From the NCBI RefSeq assembly GCF_001442755.1, contig NZ_CP006367.1:1488001-1552000 (forward strand): DNA of 64,000 nucleotides, written 5' to 3'. This DNA is from Aureimonas sp. AU20. Its GTDB lineage: Bacteria; Pseudomonadota; Alphaproteobacteria; Rhizobiales; Rhizobiaceae. Positions 26,138-36,026 of this stretch are shown here, in pieces. The notes below the pieces were generated by a model. It did not search any database. It was not told the DNA's origin and was given only the letters and a program-made list of their open reading frames with translations. The position numbers and the translations under genes are program-made. Positions within the stretch are counted from its first letter, which is position 1, and each line of letters starts with the position of its first letter.

Positions 26138-27130
26138 ATGACCAACATCGCCGCCGCCGGACAAACGCGCGCCCGGTCCGCGCCGCCCTCCCTCTGGTCG
26201 CGCTTCAAGGGCTGGGAGGCGAGCGGCATCCTGATCGCGCTCGGCGTCTTCGCGCTCGTCCTCTCGCTCGCCGCGCCGAACTTCCTTTCGGCCTACAATC
26301 TCACGGTCGTGGCCCGTGCCGCCGCCTTCGTCGGCCTCGTGGCGCTTGGCCAGACGCTGGTCCTGCTGCTCGGCGGCATCGATCTTTCGGTCGGCACCGC
26401 CGCCGGCCTGTCGGCCATCGTCGGCTCGCTGCTTTTGACGAAGATCGGTGTCCATCCCTATCTGGTGCTGCCGCTGGCCGCCGGCTTCGGGCTTTGCCTC
26501 GGCCTCGTGAACGGTTTCCTGATCGCCTATCTCCGGCTCAATCCGTTCATCGTGACGCTGGCCACCGGCGAGATCTTCGCCGGCCTCACGCTCGTCATCA
26601 CCGAGGGCTATCCGATCCGCCCGCTGGGCGCGCAGTTCCGCGTCTTCGGCCAGGGCGAACTCCTCGGCCTGCCGATCCCGGTCTGGTTCTTTCTGGTCTC
26701 GGCCGCGATCCTGATCTGGATGCTGCGCAACACGCGCTTTGGCCGCAACATCTTCGCCATCGGCGGCAATCGCGACGCGGCGGCGCTGGTGGGCATTCGC
26801 ATCCACCGCGTCGAGCTTCTGGTCTACGGTCTCGCCGGAATGTTCGCCGCGCTCGCCGGCATGCTCTATGCCAGCCGCATGGACGCCGGGCAGCCCTCGG
26901 TCGGCGAAGGCTGGATGCTGCAGGCGATCACCGCCGCGATCATCGGCGGCACGAGCCTTCGCGGCGGGCAGGGGACGATCGTCGGCACCGCGCTCGGCGC
27001 GCTGCTGCTCGCCATGCTCGCCAACGGCACGGTGCTGCTCAACGTCTCGGGCTTCTGGCAGCGCGTCATCGTCGGCCTCGTGGTTCTCGTCGCCATCCTC
27101 GTCGATCTCGCCCGCCGGCACCGGACCTGA
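26138..27130 (+). CDS. Sugar ABC transporter permease (RbsC type)
   Basis: A 330-residue inner-membrane protein of the CUT2 permease family with 8-10 hydrophobic helices. Landmarks are LLGGIDLSVGTAAGLSAI, LNPFIVTLATGEIFAGL, FAIGGNRDAAALVGI and AIIGGTSLRGGQGTIVGTAL. The start MTNIAAAG is 72 bp after the ATPase gene. With the two preceding genes it makes a complete importer. Confidence 0.93.
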   Translation: MTNIAAAGQTRARSAPPSLWSRFKGWEASGILIALGVFALVLSLAAPNFLSAYNLTVVARAAAFVGLVALGQTLVLLLGGIDLSVGTAAGLSAIVGSLLLTKIGVHPYLVLPLAAGFGLCLGLVNGFLIAYLRLNPFIVTLATGEIFAGLTLVITEGYPIRPLGAQFRVFGQGELLGLPIPVWFFLVSAAILIWMLRNTRFGRNIFAIGGNRDAAALVGIRIHRVELLVYGLAGMFAALAGMLYASRMDAGQPSVGEGWMLQAITAAIIGGTSLRGGQGTIVGTALGALLLAMLANGTVLLNVSGFWQRVIVGLVVLVAILVDLARRHRT

Positions 27131-27262
27131 CCCTTGGCCTGGCGCGCTCCTGTCCCGTCCGGCCCCGGCCCAAATCTCGGCCAAGGCGGGGCGGGACTGT
27201 CCCCCGCGAGGGAAGACGGTCTATCTCCGCTGGAGAGGTTCTCCTCCAGCGAAAGGCAGATC

Positions 27263-28201
27263 GTGTCGTCCACCGAGAGCGAAGACATCAAGGCCCGGGC
27301 CGCCTGGCTCTACTACATGGAAGGCCTGACGCAGGATCAGGTCGCCAAGATCCTCAACCTGACGCGCACCCGCGTCCTGCGCATGCTCGCCTCGGCGCGC
27401 GAGGACGGCACGGTGCAGATCCGCGTCACCGCGCCCATCGCCCGCTGCGTCAAGCTGGAGCGCGAGGTGCGCGCGCGCTTCGACATGGAGCGCGTCGTGG
27501 TCGTGCCCGACCCGCAGGACGAGGCGCGCCTGCCGGCGATGATCGGCGCGGCGCTCGGCCAGATGCTGCCCGATCTCCTGGCCGAGGGCATGACGATCGG
27601 CCTTGGCTGGGGCCGCACGCTCTCCTCCTCGCTGCCCTTCATCGAGCCGCTGGGCTACAGCCGCTCCACCACCATCTCCATGCTGGGCGGGCTGACCCAT
27701 GTCAGCCTCTCCAACCCGTCCGAATTCGCCTGGCGCTTCGCTGACCGGCTCGGCGGCGAATGCTACATGCTGGCCTGCCCGGTCTTCGCGCCCGACGGCG
27801 CGACGCGCGAAGCGCTGCTCGCCCATCGCGGCATCGCGGAAGTTTTCCGGCGCACCGACCGGCTGGATCTCGCGATCCTCAGCGTCGGCGATTTCACGCG
27901 CGATTCCATCTTTGTCCAATACGGGCTCCTGGAGCGCGGCGATCTGGACTCGCTGGAGCGCGCGGGCGCGGTGGGCGACGTGCTCTGCCGCTTCATCGAC
28001 GCCGAGGGGCGGGTTCTCGACCATTCCGTCAACGACCGTGTGCTGGCGGTGGACCCGCGCCGTCTGGCGCAGGCGCGCCGAACGGTTCTCGCCTCCGGTG
28101 GCTGGTCGAAATTCGCCGCCATCCGCGCGGCGATCACGCTGCTCCATCCCGAAATCCTCGTCACCGACGAGCGCACGGCGGAGCGGCTTCTCGACACGTA
28201 G
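27263..28201 (+). CDS. SorC/EryD-like sugar-responsive transcriptional regulator 1
   Basis: About 312 residues: an N-terminal HTH (RAAWLYYMEGLTQDQVAKIL, recognition helix around TRTRVLRMLASARE) and a SorC sugar-phosphate-binding domain (AEGMTIGLGWGRTLSSS, MLGGLTHVSLSNPSEFAWRF). The start is uncertain: GTG at 27263, with AAAGG just upstream, gives a normal family length, while the frame is open to a TTG at 27134. EryD of Brucella, a relative, represses a polyol operon and is released by an intermediate. It follows the importer and precedes the DRL-like operon, and probably binds the 32-bp dyads nearby. Confidence 0.88.
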   Translation: MSSTESEDIKARAAWLYYMEGLTQDQVAKILNLTRTRVLRMLASAREDGTVQIRVTAPIARCVKLEREVRARFDMERVVVVPDPQDEARLPAMIGAALGQMLPDLLAEGMTIGLGWGRTLSSSLPFIEPLGYSRSTTISMLGGLTHVSLSNPSEFAWRFADRLGGECYMLACPVFAPDGATREALLAHRGIAEVFRRTDRLDLAILSVGDFTRDSIFVQYGLLERGDLDSLERAGAVGDVLCRFIDAEGRVLDHSVNDRVLAVDPRRLAQARRTVLASGGWSKFAAIRAAITLLHPEILVTDERTAERLLDT

Positions 28202-28224
28202 AGGTATTTTTGATCCTCCGTGTT

Positions 28225-28256
28225 GAACTCTTGTACTTTCATGGATACAAATGTAT
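28225..28256 (+). promoter_or_regulatory. Candidate SorC-type operator, copy B
   Basis: GAACTCTTG-N14-CAAATGTAT, 24 bp before the DRL-like start codon. It overlaps a second perfect small dyad, GATACA-AA-TGTATC (28244-28257). The sequence is AT-rich compared with flanking genes. Confidence 0.55.
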
Positions 28257-28280
28257 CAGAGATCGCAGGGAGGATCTTCG

Positions 28281-29603
28281 ATGACCATTCTTCAGGTGGG
28301 CCTTGCGGCCGAGCTTCAGGCCTATGCGGACAAGCACGGCCCGGTGACGGTGGGCCTCGCCGGTTCGGGCCAGATGGGCACCGACATGGTGGTGCAGTTG
28401 ACGCTGATGCCAGGCGTCCGGCTCGGGGCGCTGTCGGAGCTGAACATCGCCGGAGCCGAAGAGGCGCTGCGCATGGCCGGCTCGCCCTTCGTGCGCGCGG
28501 CCGGCGTCAACGACATCGACCGCGCCATCGAGGGCGGCAAGGTCGCGCTGACCGAGGACTACAAGGCGCTCTGCGCCTCGGGCCATGTGGATGTGGTGAT
28601 CGACGCGACGGGCAATCCCAATGTCGGCACGCTGATCGCGCTGGAGGCCTTTCGCAACGGCAAGCATGTCGTGATGCTGAATGTCGAGGCCGACATCACG
28701 ATCGGCCGCTTTCTGCGCGAGGAGGCCGCCAAGGCCGGCGTGGTCTATACGGGCGCGGCGGGCGACGAGCCGGCGGCGACGATCGAGATCGTCGGCTTCG
28801 CCCAGTCGCTCGGCTTCGACATCGTCTGCGCCGGCAAGGGCAAGAACAACCCGCTGAAATTCGACGCGACGCCCGACGCCTACGAGGAGGAAGCGCGCCG
28901 CCGCAACATGAACGCCCGCATGCTGGTGGAGTTCGTGGACGGCTCCAAGACCATGATCGAGATGGTCGCCGTCGCCAACGCCACCGGGCTTGTGCCGGAC
29001 GTTCCCGGCATGCACGGCCCGGCCGCGACGCGCGACGAACTCGCCACCGTGCTCTGCACGAAGGAGGATGGCGGCGTTCTGTCCGGGACCGGCAAGGTCG
29101 ACTACTCCATCGGCAAGGGCGTCGCGCCCGGCGTCTTCTGCGTGGTCAAGCCCCGGCACGAGCGCGTCCTGGAGCGCATGAGCGATCTGAAGATGGGCCC
29201 CGGCCCCAACTACACGATCTTCCGCCCCTATCACCTGACTTCGCTGGAAGTGCCGCTTTCGGCGGTGCGCGCGGTGGTGAAGAAGGCGCCCGACATGCAG
29301 CCGGCCGAGCGACCGGTGGCCGAGTGCGTGACGCTCGCCAAGCGCGATCTCAACCCGGGCGACACGCTCGGCAAGATCGGCGAATACGACTATCGCGGCT
29401 TCGCCATGACCTGGGAAGGCGCGCGCGACGAGGGCGCCCTGCCGCTGGGCCTTGCCGAGCGGGCCAAGGTCATCCGCCCGATCAAGGCCGGCGAGAAGCT
29501 GACCTATGCCAATTGCCAGCCGGACGACAGCCTCGTCATCACCCAGATCCGCCAGCGTCTCGACCAGGCCGACAGCCGCTTCGCGTCCAGCGCGGCGGCC
29601 TGA
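28281..29603 (+). CDS. DRL-like NAD(P)-dependent oxidoreductase with SAF domain
   Basis: A 440-residue protein with an N-terminal homoserine-dehydrogenase-like NAD(P) fold ([12 protein letters not shown] at about 24-35, then [20 protein letters not shown] and [12 protein letters not shown]), a middle catalytic part ([34 protein letters not shown]) and a C-terminal SAF domain (about 350-420). As I recall it, this layout matches Brucella abortus DRL, which replaces DXR and interconverts 1-deoxyxylulose 5-phosphate and 2-C-methylerythritol 4-phosphate. Here it heads an operon with an acetoin-dehydrogenase-like complex, which argues for a catabolic job on such a phosphate or a similar branched compound. 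GGGAGG precedes the ATG. Confidence 0.75.
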   Translation: MTILQVGLAAELQAYADKHGPVTVGLAGSGQMGTDMVVQLTLMPGVRLGALSELNIAGAEEALRMAGSPFVRAAGVNDIDRAIEGGKVALTEDYKALCASGHVDVVIDATGNPNVGTLIALEAFRNGKHVVMLNVEADITIGRFLREEAAKAGVVYTGAAGDEPAATIEIVGFAQSLGFDIVCAGKGKNNPLKFDATPDAYEEEARRRNMNARMLVEFVDGSKTMIEMVAVANATGLVPDVPGMHGPAATRDELATVLCTKEDGGVLSGTGKVDYSIGKGVAPGVFCVVKPRHERVLERMSDLKMGPGPNYTIFRPYHLTSLEVPLSAVRAVVKKAPDMQPAERPVAECVTLAKRDLNPGDTLGKIGEYDYRGFAMTWEGARDEGALPLGLAERAKVIRPIKAGEKLTYANCQPDDSLVITQIRQRLDQADSRFASSAAA

Positions 29604-29626
29604 CGGGACGGGAGGAGGAGAAGCCC

Positions 29627-30691
29627 ATGTCCGCCTTGCCCCAATCGGCGCCATCAGCCGAAGACGTCGCAGACAATGCCGCCCGCGCTCCCGGCGCGCG
29701 GGGTGGTGACAACAAGCCCTTCGCCTTCCGGCACTTTCCGCCCGAGGTGCTGAAGGACGCGCTGCGCCAGATGCACCTGATCCGCCGTTTCGAGGAGGGG
29801 GCGGAGGAAAGCTACACGCGCGGCCTCATCCACGGCACGATGCATCTTTCGATCGGGCAGGAAGCCTCGGCCGTCGGCGCCTGCCTGGCGCTGACCGACA
29901 CGGATCAGATCACCTCCACCCATCGCGGCCATGGCCATTGCATCGCCAAGGGCGCCGAGGTCGGGAAAATGTTCGCCGAGTTCTTCGGCAAGGAGACGGG
30001 CTATTGCCGGGGGCGCGGCGGCTCCATGCACATTGCCGACGTGTCCAAGGGCAATCTGGGCGCCAACGGCATCGTGGCGGGCGGCCTGCCCATCGCGGTC
30101 GGCGCGGCGCTTTCCATGAAGATGCAGAAGCGGCCGGACGTGGTCGTCTCCTTCTTCGGCGACGGCGCCAACAACGAGGGCGCCTTCCACGAGGCGCTGA
30201 ACATGGCGTCCATCTGGAAACTGCCGGTCATCTTCGTCTGCGAGAACAACAAATACGGCATGTCGGTCTCGACCGAGCGCTCCACGGCGGTGAAGAATAT
30301 CGCCGAGCGGGCCGTGGCCTACGCCATGCCAGGCGTCACCGTGGATGGCAATTCGCTGTCCGACGTGTCGGAGGCGCTGGTCACCGCGATCGAGCGGGCG
30401 CGGGCGGGCCAGGGGCCGAGCCTCGTCGAGTGCAAGACCTACCGCCATCGCGGCCATTCCAAGAGCGATCGCAACCGCTATCGCACCAAGGAGGAGATCG
30501 ACGACTGGATTTCCAAGGACCCGATCGGCCGGTTCGAAGCCGAGATGTTGGACTACGGCGTGGTGGATGCCGGCGAGATCGAGGCGATCCGCGAAAGTGT
30601 CGAGCGCGAGATCGCGGACGGGATCGAGTTCGCCAAGAACTCCCCCTCGCCCGACGTCAACGAGGCGACGCGCGACGTCTACACGGCCTGA
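29627..30691 (+). CDS. Thiamine-diphosphate dehydrogenase E1 alpha (acetoin/pyruvate dehydrogenase type)
   Basis: A 354-residue E1 alpha subunit. The thiamine diphosphate motif starts [18 protein letters not shown] and ends with VCENN, and [20 protein letters not shown] and the loop [15 protein letters not shown] carry the usual phosphorylation-loop pattern. Together with E1 beta it cleaves a 2-oxo acid or an acyloin and passes the acyl group to lipoamide. The first 30 residues are polar and not conserved. GGGAGGAGGAG precedes the ATG, 23 bp after the DRL-like stop. Because the E2 is of the acetoin type, an acyloin substrate is more likely than pyruvate. Confidence 0.9.
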   Translation: MSALPQSAPSAEDVADNAARAPGARGGDNKPFAFRHFPPEVLKDALRQMHLIRRFEEGAEESYTRGLIHGTMHLSIGQEASAVGACLALTDTDQITSTHRGHGHCIAKGAEVGKMFAEFFGKETGYCRGRGGSMHIADVSKGNLGANGIVAGGLPIAVGAALSMKMQKRPDVVVSFFGDGANNEGAFHEALNMASIWKLPVIFVCENNKYGMSVSTERSTAVKNIAERAVAYAMPGVTVDGNSLSDVSEALVTAIERARAGQGPSLVECKTYRHRGHSKSDRNRYRTKEEIDDWISKDPIGRFEAEMLDYGVVDAGEIEAIRESVEREIADGIEFAKNSPSPDVNEATRDVYTA

Positions 30692-30834
30692 GCGCCGTTT
30701 TCGGCAAGGCGGCGCGGCCCGCCCTGCCACCTGAGCAAGGCACCTGAACGACGAGCCGGGTTGCGGGCGCGTGAACGAGGTTTCACCCCGACCCCCAAGC
30801 TCCCACGGCCGGCGAGCCGACAAGGAATCCAGGG

Positions 30835-31848
30835 ATGAGCGAGACCATCGACGTGGCCGGCAGCCGCGAGCTTTCCTATGCCCAGGCGATCCAGGAAGCG
30901 ATCGCCATCGCCATGGAGGAGGACCCGCGCGTCTTCATCATGGGCGAGGATATCGGCGTCTATGGCGGCGCCTTCCAGGTGACCGGCGATCTCGTCCATC
31001 GCTTTGGCGCCGACCGCGTGATCGACACGCCGATCGCCGAACTCGGCGGCGCGGGCGTCGCGGTGGGCGCGGCGCTGACCGGCATGAAGCCGATCTACGA
31101 GTTCCAGTTCTCCGACTTCGCGACGCTCGCCATGGAGCAGATCGTCAACCAGGCGGCCAAGCTCCGCTTCATGCTGGGCGGCAACGTTTCGGTGCCGCTC
31201 GTCATGCGCTTTCCCGCCGGCTCCGGCACGGGCGCGGCGGCCCAGCACAGCCAGAGCCTGGAGGCCTGGCTCGGCCATGTGCCGGGGCTCAAAGTTCTCC
31301 AGCCGGCGACCCCGCACGACGCCAAGGGCATGCTGCTCGCCGCGATCGACGATCCCGACCCGGTCATGATCTTCGAGCACAAGATCCTCTACAAGATGAA
31401 GGGCGTGGTGCCGGAAGGGCGCTACACCGTGCCGATCGGCAAGGCGCTGGTTCGCCGCGAGGGGGGGGACGTAACGGTCGTCGCCTCCGCCATCATGGTG
31501 CATAAGGCGCTGACGGCCGCCGAGGAACTGGCCAAGGACGGGATCGACGTCGAGGTCGTGGACCTTCGCACGATCCGGCCGATGGACCGTGAGACGATCA
31601 TCGCCAGCGTCATGAAGACGGGCCGTCTCGTCTGCGTCTACGAGGGCGTCAAGACGCTCGGCATCGGCGCCGAGATTTCCGCCATGATCGCGGAAAGCGA
31701 GGCCTTCGACTATCTCGACGCGCCGGTGATCCGGCTGGGCGGCGCGGAATCGCCGATCCCCTACAATCCCGAACTCGAAAAGGCGGTCGTGCCGCAGGTG
31801 CCGGACATCGTTCAGGCGGTGCGCGCGCTGGCCCGCCGGGAGCGCTGA
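30835..31848 (+). CDS. Thiamine-diphosphate dehydrogenase E1 beta
   Basis: A 337-residue E1 beta subunit with the expected [38 protein letters not shown] (Glu of the ThDP site) and [20 protein letters not shown] segments. It completes the alpha2beta2 heterotetramer with the preceding gene. The 140-bp gap from E1 alpha is longer than other gaps in this operon but holds no obvious terminator. It lies 4 bp from the E2 start. Confidence 0.92.
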   Translation: MSETIDVAGSRELSYAQAIQEAIAIAMEEDPRVFIMGEDIGVYGGAFQVTGDLVHRFGADRVIDTPIAELGGAGVAVGAALTGMKPIYEFQFSDFATLAMEQIVNQAAKLRFMLGGNVSVPLVMRFPAGSGTGAAAQHSQSLEAWLGHVPGLKVLQPATPHDAKGMLLAAIDDPDPVMIFEHKILYKMKGVVPEGRYTVPIGKALVRREGGDVTVVASAIMVHKALTAAEELAKDGIDVEVVDLRTIRPMDRETIIASVMKTGRLVCVYEGVKTLGIGAEISAMIAESEAFDYLDAPVIRLGGAESPIPYNPELEKAVVPQVPDIVQAVRALARRER

Positions 31849-31852
31849 CGCC

Positions 31853-33283
31853 ATGCCGACCGAAGTGATCCTGCCCAAGGTCGACATGGACATGGCGACC
31901 GGCCAGATCTCGCGCTGGTTCTACAAGGAAGGCGACGCCATCAAGAAGGGCGAGCCGCTTTTCGAGATCGAGACCGACAAGGCAGCGATGGAAGTGGACG
32001 CGCCGGCCTCCGGCACGCTGCGCAACGTCACGGGCGCGGAGGGCGTGGACATCGCCGTCGGCTCGCCCGTCGCCTGGATCTATGCCGAGGGCGAGGCAGC
32101 CGAGCCGGCCGCGCCTGTCGCCGATGCCGGCACGCCGAAGACGGTCGGCCCCGATCCCGATGTCGAGACCGACTCCAAGCCCGTCGCTGCAAGCGAAGCC
32201 CGCGCCTTGGTGAATGGCTCGGGCGAGACGGCCAAGACCTGCTGCGCCAAGGACCGGCCGGCGGACGGCGAGCGCCGGGGCGTTCGCGCTACGCCGCTCG
32301 CCCGGCGTCTGGCGCGCCAGTTCGGCCTCGATCTCACTGCCATCGCCGGCCAAGGCCCGCTCGGCCGCATCGGGCGCGAGGATGTGGAAGCGGCCGCCGC
32401 GAAGGCCCAGGCGAAGCCGGTCGAGGGGCTGGCGGAGGGGAGGGCCGAGGCGCCTGCACCCGCCATGGCTCGCGCGCCCGCGCCGCAGATTCAGCCCGCC
32501 GCGCCTTTGCGCGCGACGACCACCGCCCACACGCCGCTCCATGTGGCGCGGTTGCGCGAAGGGGAGGGCACGCCGATCGTGCTCCTCCATGGCTTCGGCT
32601 CGGAAAGCGCCAGCTGGCGGCCGCTGCTCGCCGAGTTCGCGGGCGGCAATCCGGTTCTGGGCCTCGACCTTCCCGCCCATGGCGGCTCGGTGGCGCGGGG
32701 CGCGGCGGGGTTCGACGCGCTTGTGTCGGGCGTGGAGGAAACGCTGGTCGCGCTCGGCCTCGCGTCCTGCCACCTCGTCGGCCATTCGCTGGGCGGCGCG
32801 GTCGCCACCGCCGTCGCGGCCGGGCTTTCGGTCGATACGCGCTCGCTGATGCTGCTGGCGCCCGCCGGCTTCGGACCGGATATCGACACCGCCTTTGCCG
32901 AAGGCTTCGCCCGAGCAGTGGACGAGGCGCCGATCCGCTCCTGGCTGCGGCATCTCGTGTCCGATCCCGCCGCGATCTCGGACGGGTTCGTGCGCGCCAC
33001 GGCGCGCGGCCGGGCGGACGGCGTGCAGGCCGAGGCGCAGACGCGGCTCGTCGGCTCACTCTTCTCCAACGGCGCGCAGCATTTCACGGTGCGCGACCTC
33101 GTCGACTCGCTCGCCATGCCGGTGAAGATCGTGGCGGGCGCCGAGGACCGCGTCGTGCCGGTGCGCCACTTCACCGGGCTCCCCGGCACACTTGCCTTGC
33201 ATGTCTTCCCCCGCACCGGCCATATGCCGCAATTCGAGCAGCGGGCGGCGGTGGCGCGCCTCTTGCAGGAGTTGACACGCTGA
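31853..33283 (+). CDS. Acetoin-dehydrogenase-type E2: lipoyl domain plus alpha/beta hydrolase
   Basis: 476 residues in three parts: an N-terminal lipoyl domain (ETDKAAMEV, lipoyl Lys43), a peripheral subunit-binding segment ([20 protein letters not shown], about 143-182), and from about residue 240 an alpha/beta hydrolase ([10 protein letters not shown], nucleophile elbow VGHSLGGA near residue 311, final His in [11 protein letters not shown]). The normal acyltransferase domain with HxxxDG is absent. This hydrolase-ended E2 is the AcoC type of acetoin dehydrogenase complexes, which transfers an acetyl group to CoA. No E3 gene is present, so the general lipoamide dehydrogenase must serve. Confidence 0.9.
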   Translation: MPTEVILPKVDMDMATGQISRWFYKEGDAIKKGEPLFEIETDKAAMEVDAPASGTLRNVTGAEGVDIAVGSPVAWIYAEGEAAEPAAPVADAGTPKTVGPDPDVETDSKPVAASEARALVNGSGETAKTCCAKDRPADGERRGVRATPLARRLARQFGLDLTAIAGQGPLGRIGREDVEAAAAKAQAKPVEGLAEGRAEAPAPAMARAPAPQIQPAAPLRATTTAHTPLHVARLREGEGTPIVLLHGFGSESASWRPLLAEFAGGNPVLGLDLPAHGGSVARGAAGFDALVSGVEETLVALGLASCHLVGHSLGGAVATAVAAGLSVDTRSLMLLAPAGFGPDIDTAFAEGFARAVDEAPIRSWLRHLVSDPAAISDGFVRATARGRADGVQAEAQTRLVGSLFSNGAQHFTVRDLVDSLAMPVKIVAGAEDRVVPVRHFTGLPGTLALHVFPRTGHMPQFEQRAAVARLLQELTR

Positions 33284-33300
33284 TCTCCAGAAGGATGCCG

Positions 33301-33960
33301 ATGGCCGAGTTCGATTGCATCATCTTCGACTGCGACGGCGTCCTGGTCGACAGCGAAATCCTGGCCCGCCGCGCCATGCAGTCGGTGTTCCGGCAGGCCG
33401 GGATCGAGGTGACGGCGGAGATGGTCGACAGTTTCGTCGGCATGAAATTCGCCGACATCCTGAACGGCATCGAGGCGCGCACGGGGCAGCGCATCGCGGA
33501 CGACGACCATCCCCGCTTCTGGACGGAGACCAAGGCCCTCTTCACCGATCACCTCCGGCCCGTGCCGGGGGTGGTGGCGTTTCTGGAGGGGTCTACCATC
33601 CAGCGCTGCGTCGCCTCGTCCTCGGACCACGAGCGCATCCGCCACAGCCTGGGGGTGACTGGGCTCGCGGAGTTTTTCGAGCCGGGCGCCATCTTCTCGT
33701 CGCATGACGTGACGCGGGGCAAGCCCGAGCCCGACCTCGTTCTCCACGCGGCCCGCACCATGGGCGCCGACCCCGCGCGCTGCCTGGTGATCGAGGATTC
33801 CCGCTTTGGGGTGATGGGCGCCAAGGCAGCCGGCATGGCGGCCTATGGCTTTCTCGGCGGCGCGCATCTCCTCGCCAATTCCGGCGACGCCCTGCGCGAG
33901 GCCGGCGCCGATTTCGTCGCCCGCAGCTACGAAGAGATCGCCGCCTTCATGGCGGGCTGA
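33301..33960 (+). CDS. HAD-superfamily phosphatase (subfamily IA)
   Basis: A 219-residue HAD hydrolase related to beta-phosphoglucomutase and phosphoglycolate phosphatase. Motif I is IFDCDGVLVDSE (two Asp), motif II is CVASSSDHERI, motif III is the Lys in RGKPEPDLVL and motif IV is VIEDSRFGVMGAKAAGM, with a helical cap between I and II. ATG at 33301 is six bases after AGAAGG; 33295 is an alternative. It is the last gene of the DRL/E1/E2 operon and probably acts on one of its phosphorylated intermediates or a by-product. Confidence 0.9.
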   Translation: MAEFDCIIFDCDGVLVDSEILARRAMQSVFRQAGIEVTAEMVDSFVGMKFADILNGIEARTGQRIADDDHPRFWTETKALFTDHLRPVPGVVAFLEGSTIQRCVASSSDHERIRHSLGVTGLAEFFEPGAIFSSHDVTRGKPEPDLVLHAARTMGADPARCLVIEDSRFGVMGAKAAGMAAYGFLGGAHLLANSGDALREAGADFVARSYEEIAAFMAG

Positions 33961-33978
33961 CTCTTACTTTCATTTCCA

Positions 33979-34022
33979 AACGCAAGAGCCCGGCGGGAGC
34001 GAACCCGCCGGGCTCTTGCGTT
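33979..34022. terminator. Bidirectional terminator, 19-bp perfect stem
   Basis: AACGCAAGAGCCCGGCGGG pairs perfectly with its partner across a 6-base loop. It sits between the converging HAD and PTS EI genes. A short T run follows on the minus strand. Confidence 0.85.
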
Positions 34023-34041
34023 CGAGGAGGCGAAGCCCCTT

Positions 34042-35988
34042 TCAAATCTCCGTCACGCATTTCTTGGCGCGTGGGATGGAGGCGGGGCTCATGGACAGTT
34101 CAGTCACGCCGTTTTCCACGAAGAAGGGAATGAGGTCGGGCCGGGCCGCCGCCTCGCCGCAGACGCCGATCCAAATGCCGGCCTCGCGCGCGGCCTGCGC
34201 TGCCTGGCGGATGGCGGCGAGAACGGCAGGGTGCTCGGCGCGGTTGAGCTTGGCGACGCGCGGATTGAGCCGGTCTGCGGCCATGACATATTGGGTGAGA
34301 TCATTCGTGCCGACGGAGAAGAAGTCGACCTCCCGCGCGATCTCGGCCGCCAGGAACACGGCCGCCGGCGTTTCCACCATCACACCGAGCTCGAAGGGCC
34401 CATGCGCGTTGCCGGCCGCATCCAGCTCCGCCCGGCACTCCTCGATCAGCGCCCGGACGGCCCGGACCTCGCCGACATCGGCGATCATCGGCAACAGGAT
34501 TTTGACGTTGCCGACCGGCGAGGCGCGCAGAAGCGCGCGCAGCTGCGGCTTGAACACGTCCGGCCGCTCCAGGCACATGCGCACGCCGCGCCAGCCGAGG
34601 AAGGGGTTGTCCTCGTGCTCGAAATCGATACCGGCCACCGGCTTGTCGCCGCCGATATCGAGCGTGCGGATCACCACGGGATAGGGCGCGAAAGCCTCGG
34701 CCAGCTTGGTGTAGGTCTCGGCCTGCTCGTCCTCGCCGGGCAGCGTGCGCCGCTCCATGAACAGGAACTCGGTGCGGAACAGGCCGACGCCCATGGCGCC
34801 CGCCTGTCGCGCGCCGTCGATCTCGGCCAGCGAGCCGAGATTGGCGGCGATCTCCACCCGCCGTCCGTCGCGGGTGCGGGGCTCCACGGTGCGATAGGCC
34901 TCGAGACTCCGGCGCTCCTCCGCCTCGCGCGCGATGGCCGATTGCAGGCGCGCGGCGCTCTCGGCGTCGGGATCGAGCACGACCTCGCCGCTGGCCCCGT
35001 CGAGGCCGACCGTGCGCGCCGCCTTCAACTGCTCCTCGGACGCGGAAAAGCCGAGCACGGCGGGAATGCCGTGGGCGCGCGCCATGATCGCGACATGGCT
35101 GGTCGCCGCGCCCTTGCGGCAGACGATGCCGGCAATGTCGGCGAGCGTAGCCTTAGCCAGATCCAGCGCGGCGATCTCGTCCGCCAAGATCACCGAGCCC
35201 TTCGGCATGTCGGCCAGCGTCAGGTCCTTGGCGCCGATCAGCGTCAGCGCAATGCCGCGCGTCACGCTGCGAATGTCCTCGGCACGGGCGCGAAGGTAGG
35301 GGTCCGCCAGCGCTTCGAAGCTCGCGGCGATCGCGCGGCCCGCCTCCACCACGGCGCTCGGCGCGTCGCGCCCCTGGCCGATCGCGGTCTCGACGCTCCC
35401 GATGAACTCGGCGTCCTCCGCCACGTCCACCAGCGCGTCGATGATCGCCGCGTCGTCGCGTTTCAGGCCCGGCCGCGCCTTGGCCTCGCGGAAGGACTGG
35501 ACGGTGGCGGCGAGGGCCGCGCTGTATCTGGCGCGCTCGGCCTCGCGCTCCCCGGCCGGCACGTCGCGCGGCTGGATGTCGAGCGCGGCGGGAAAAAAGG
35601 CGAAGGCCGGGCCGATCGCGGTGCCCTCGCTGGCGGCGATGCCGCGAGAGCCGGAGGGGGCGGGTTTCGCGGCGGGAGCGGGCGCCGTCGACGCCTGCCC
35701 GGCGTCGCGAGCGGGCAAGGCGACGTCGCCGGCATCGGGCGTCTGGAGAAAGGTCGAGAGCGCCGAGACGGCGTCGGCGGCGTCCTCGCCGTCGGCGCGC
35801 AGGGTCGCCTCGTCGTTTTCCTTCACGCCGAGCAGCATGAGCTTCACCGCGCTCTTGGCGCTGGCGCCCCGGCCGTTGCAGCGGATTTCGATGTCGCTGG
35901 AAAAGCTCTTGGCGAGCTTGACGAATTGCGTGGCCGGGCGGGCGTGCAGCCCCTCGTGCACGCGCACGACGACGGATCGCTCGATCAT
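34042..35988 (-). CDS. PTS phosphoenolpyruvate-protein phosphotransferase fused to HPr
   Basis: A 648-residue fusion. Residues 1-90 form HPr (VRVHEGLHARPATQFVKLA with His15 as phosphocarrier), an Ala/Pro-rich linker follows at about 90-125, then enzyme I: the phosphohistidine domain with GAATSHVAIMARAHGIPA and the PEP-binding barrel with FRTEFLFMERRTLP, VMVETPAAV and GTNDLTQY, and WIGVCGEAAARPDLI. It takes phosphate from PEP to HPr and on to EIIA. It is the last gene of the glucitol-type PTS operon. The ATG at 35988 has AAGGACG upstream and was preferred over a GTG at 35997. Confidence 0.93.
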   Translation of the reverse strand: MIERSVVVRVHEGLHARPATQFVKLAKSFSSDIEIRCNGRGASAKSAVKLMLLGVKENDEATLRADGEDAADAVSALSTFLQTPDAGDVALPARDAGQASTAPAPAAKPAPSGSRGIAASEGTAIGPAFAFFPAALDIQPRDVPAGEREAERARYSAALAATVQSFREAKARPGLKRDDAAIIDALVDVAEDAEFIGSVETAIGQGRDAPSAVVEAGRAIAASFEALADPYLRARAEDIRSVTRGIALTLIGAKDLTLADMPKGSVILADEIAALDLAKATLADIAGIVCRKGAATSHVAIMARAHGIPAVLGFSASEEQLKAARTVGLDGASGEVVLDPDAESAARLQSAIAREAEERRSLEAYRTVEPRTRDGRRVEIAANLGSLAEIDGARQAGAMGVGLFRTEFLFMERRTLPGEDEQAETYTKLAEAFAPYPVVIRTLDIGGDKPVAGIDFEHEDNPFLGWRGVRMCLERPDVFKPQLRALLRASPVGNVKILLPMIADVGEVRAVRALIEECRAELDAAGNAHGPFELGVMVETPAAVFLAAEIAREVDFFSVGTNDLTQYVMAADRLNPRVAKLNRAEHPAVLAAIRQAAQAAREAGIWIGVCGEAAARPDLIPFFVENGVTELSMSPASIPRAKKCVTEI

Positions 35989-36026
35989 GGGTCTCACGTC
36001 CTTGCAGGCGGAAAGAAGGGCGGCGC

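Noticed and set aside
24398..27184. A 928-codon open frame on the minus strand
   Set aside because: It is antisense to the binding-protein, ATPase and permease genes, has no domain, and reflects high-GC codon bias.
28281..29603. Homoserine dehydrogenase
   Set aside because: Only the NAD(P)-binding part is similar; there is a C-terminal SAF domain, no ACT domain, and the middle region matches the DRL type.
29627..33283. Pyruvate dehydrogenase complex
   Set aside because: The E2 lacks the HxxxDG acyltransferase domain and ends in an alpha/beta hydrolase as in acetoin dehydrogenase, and no E3 gene is present.
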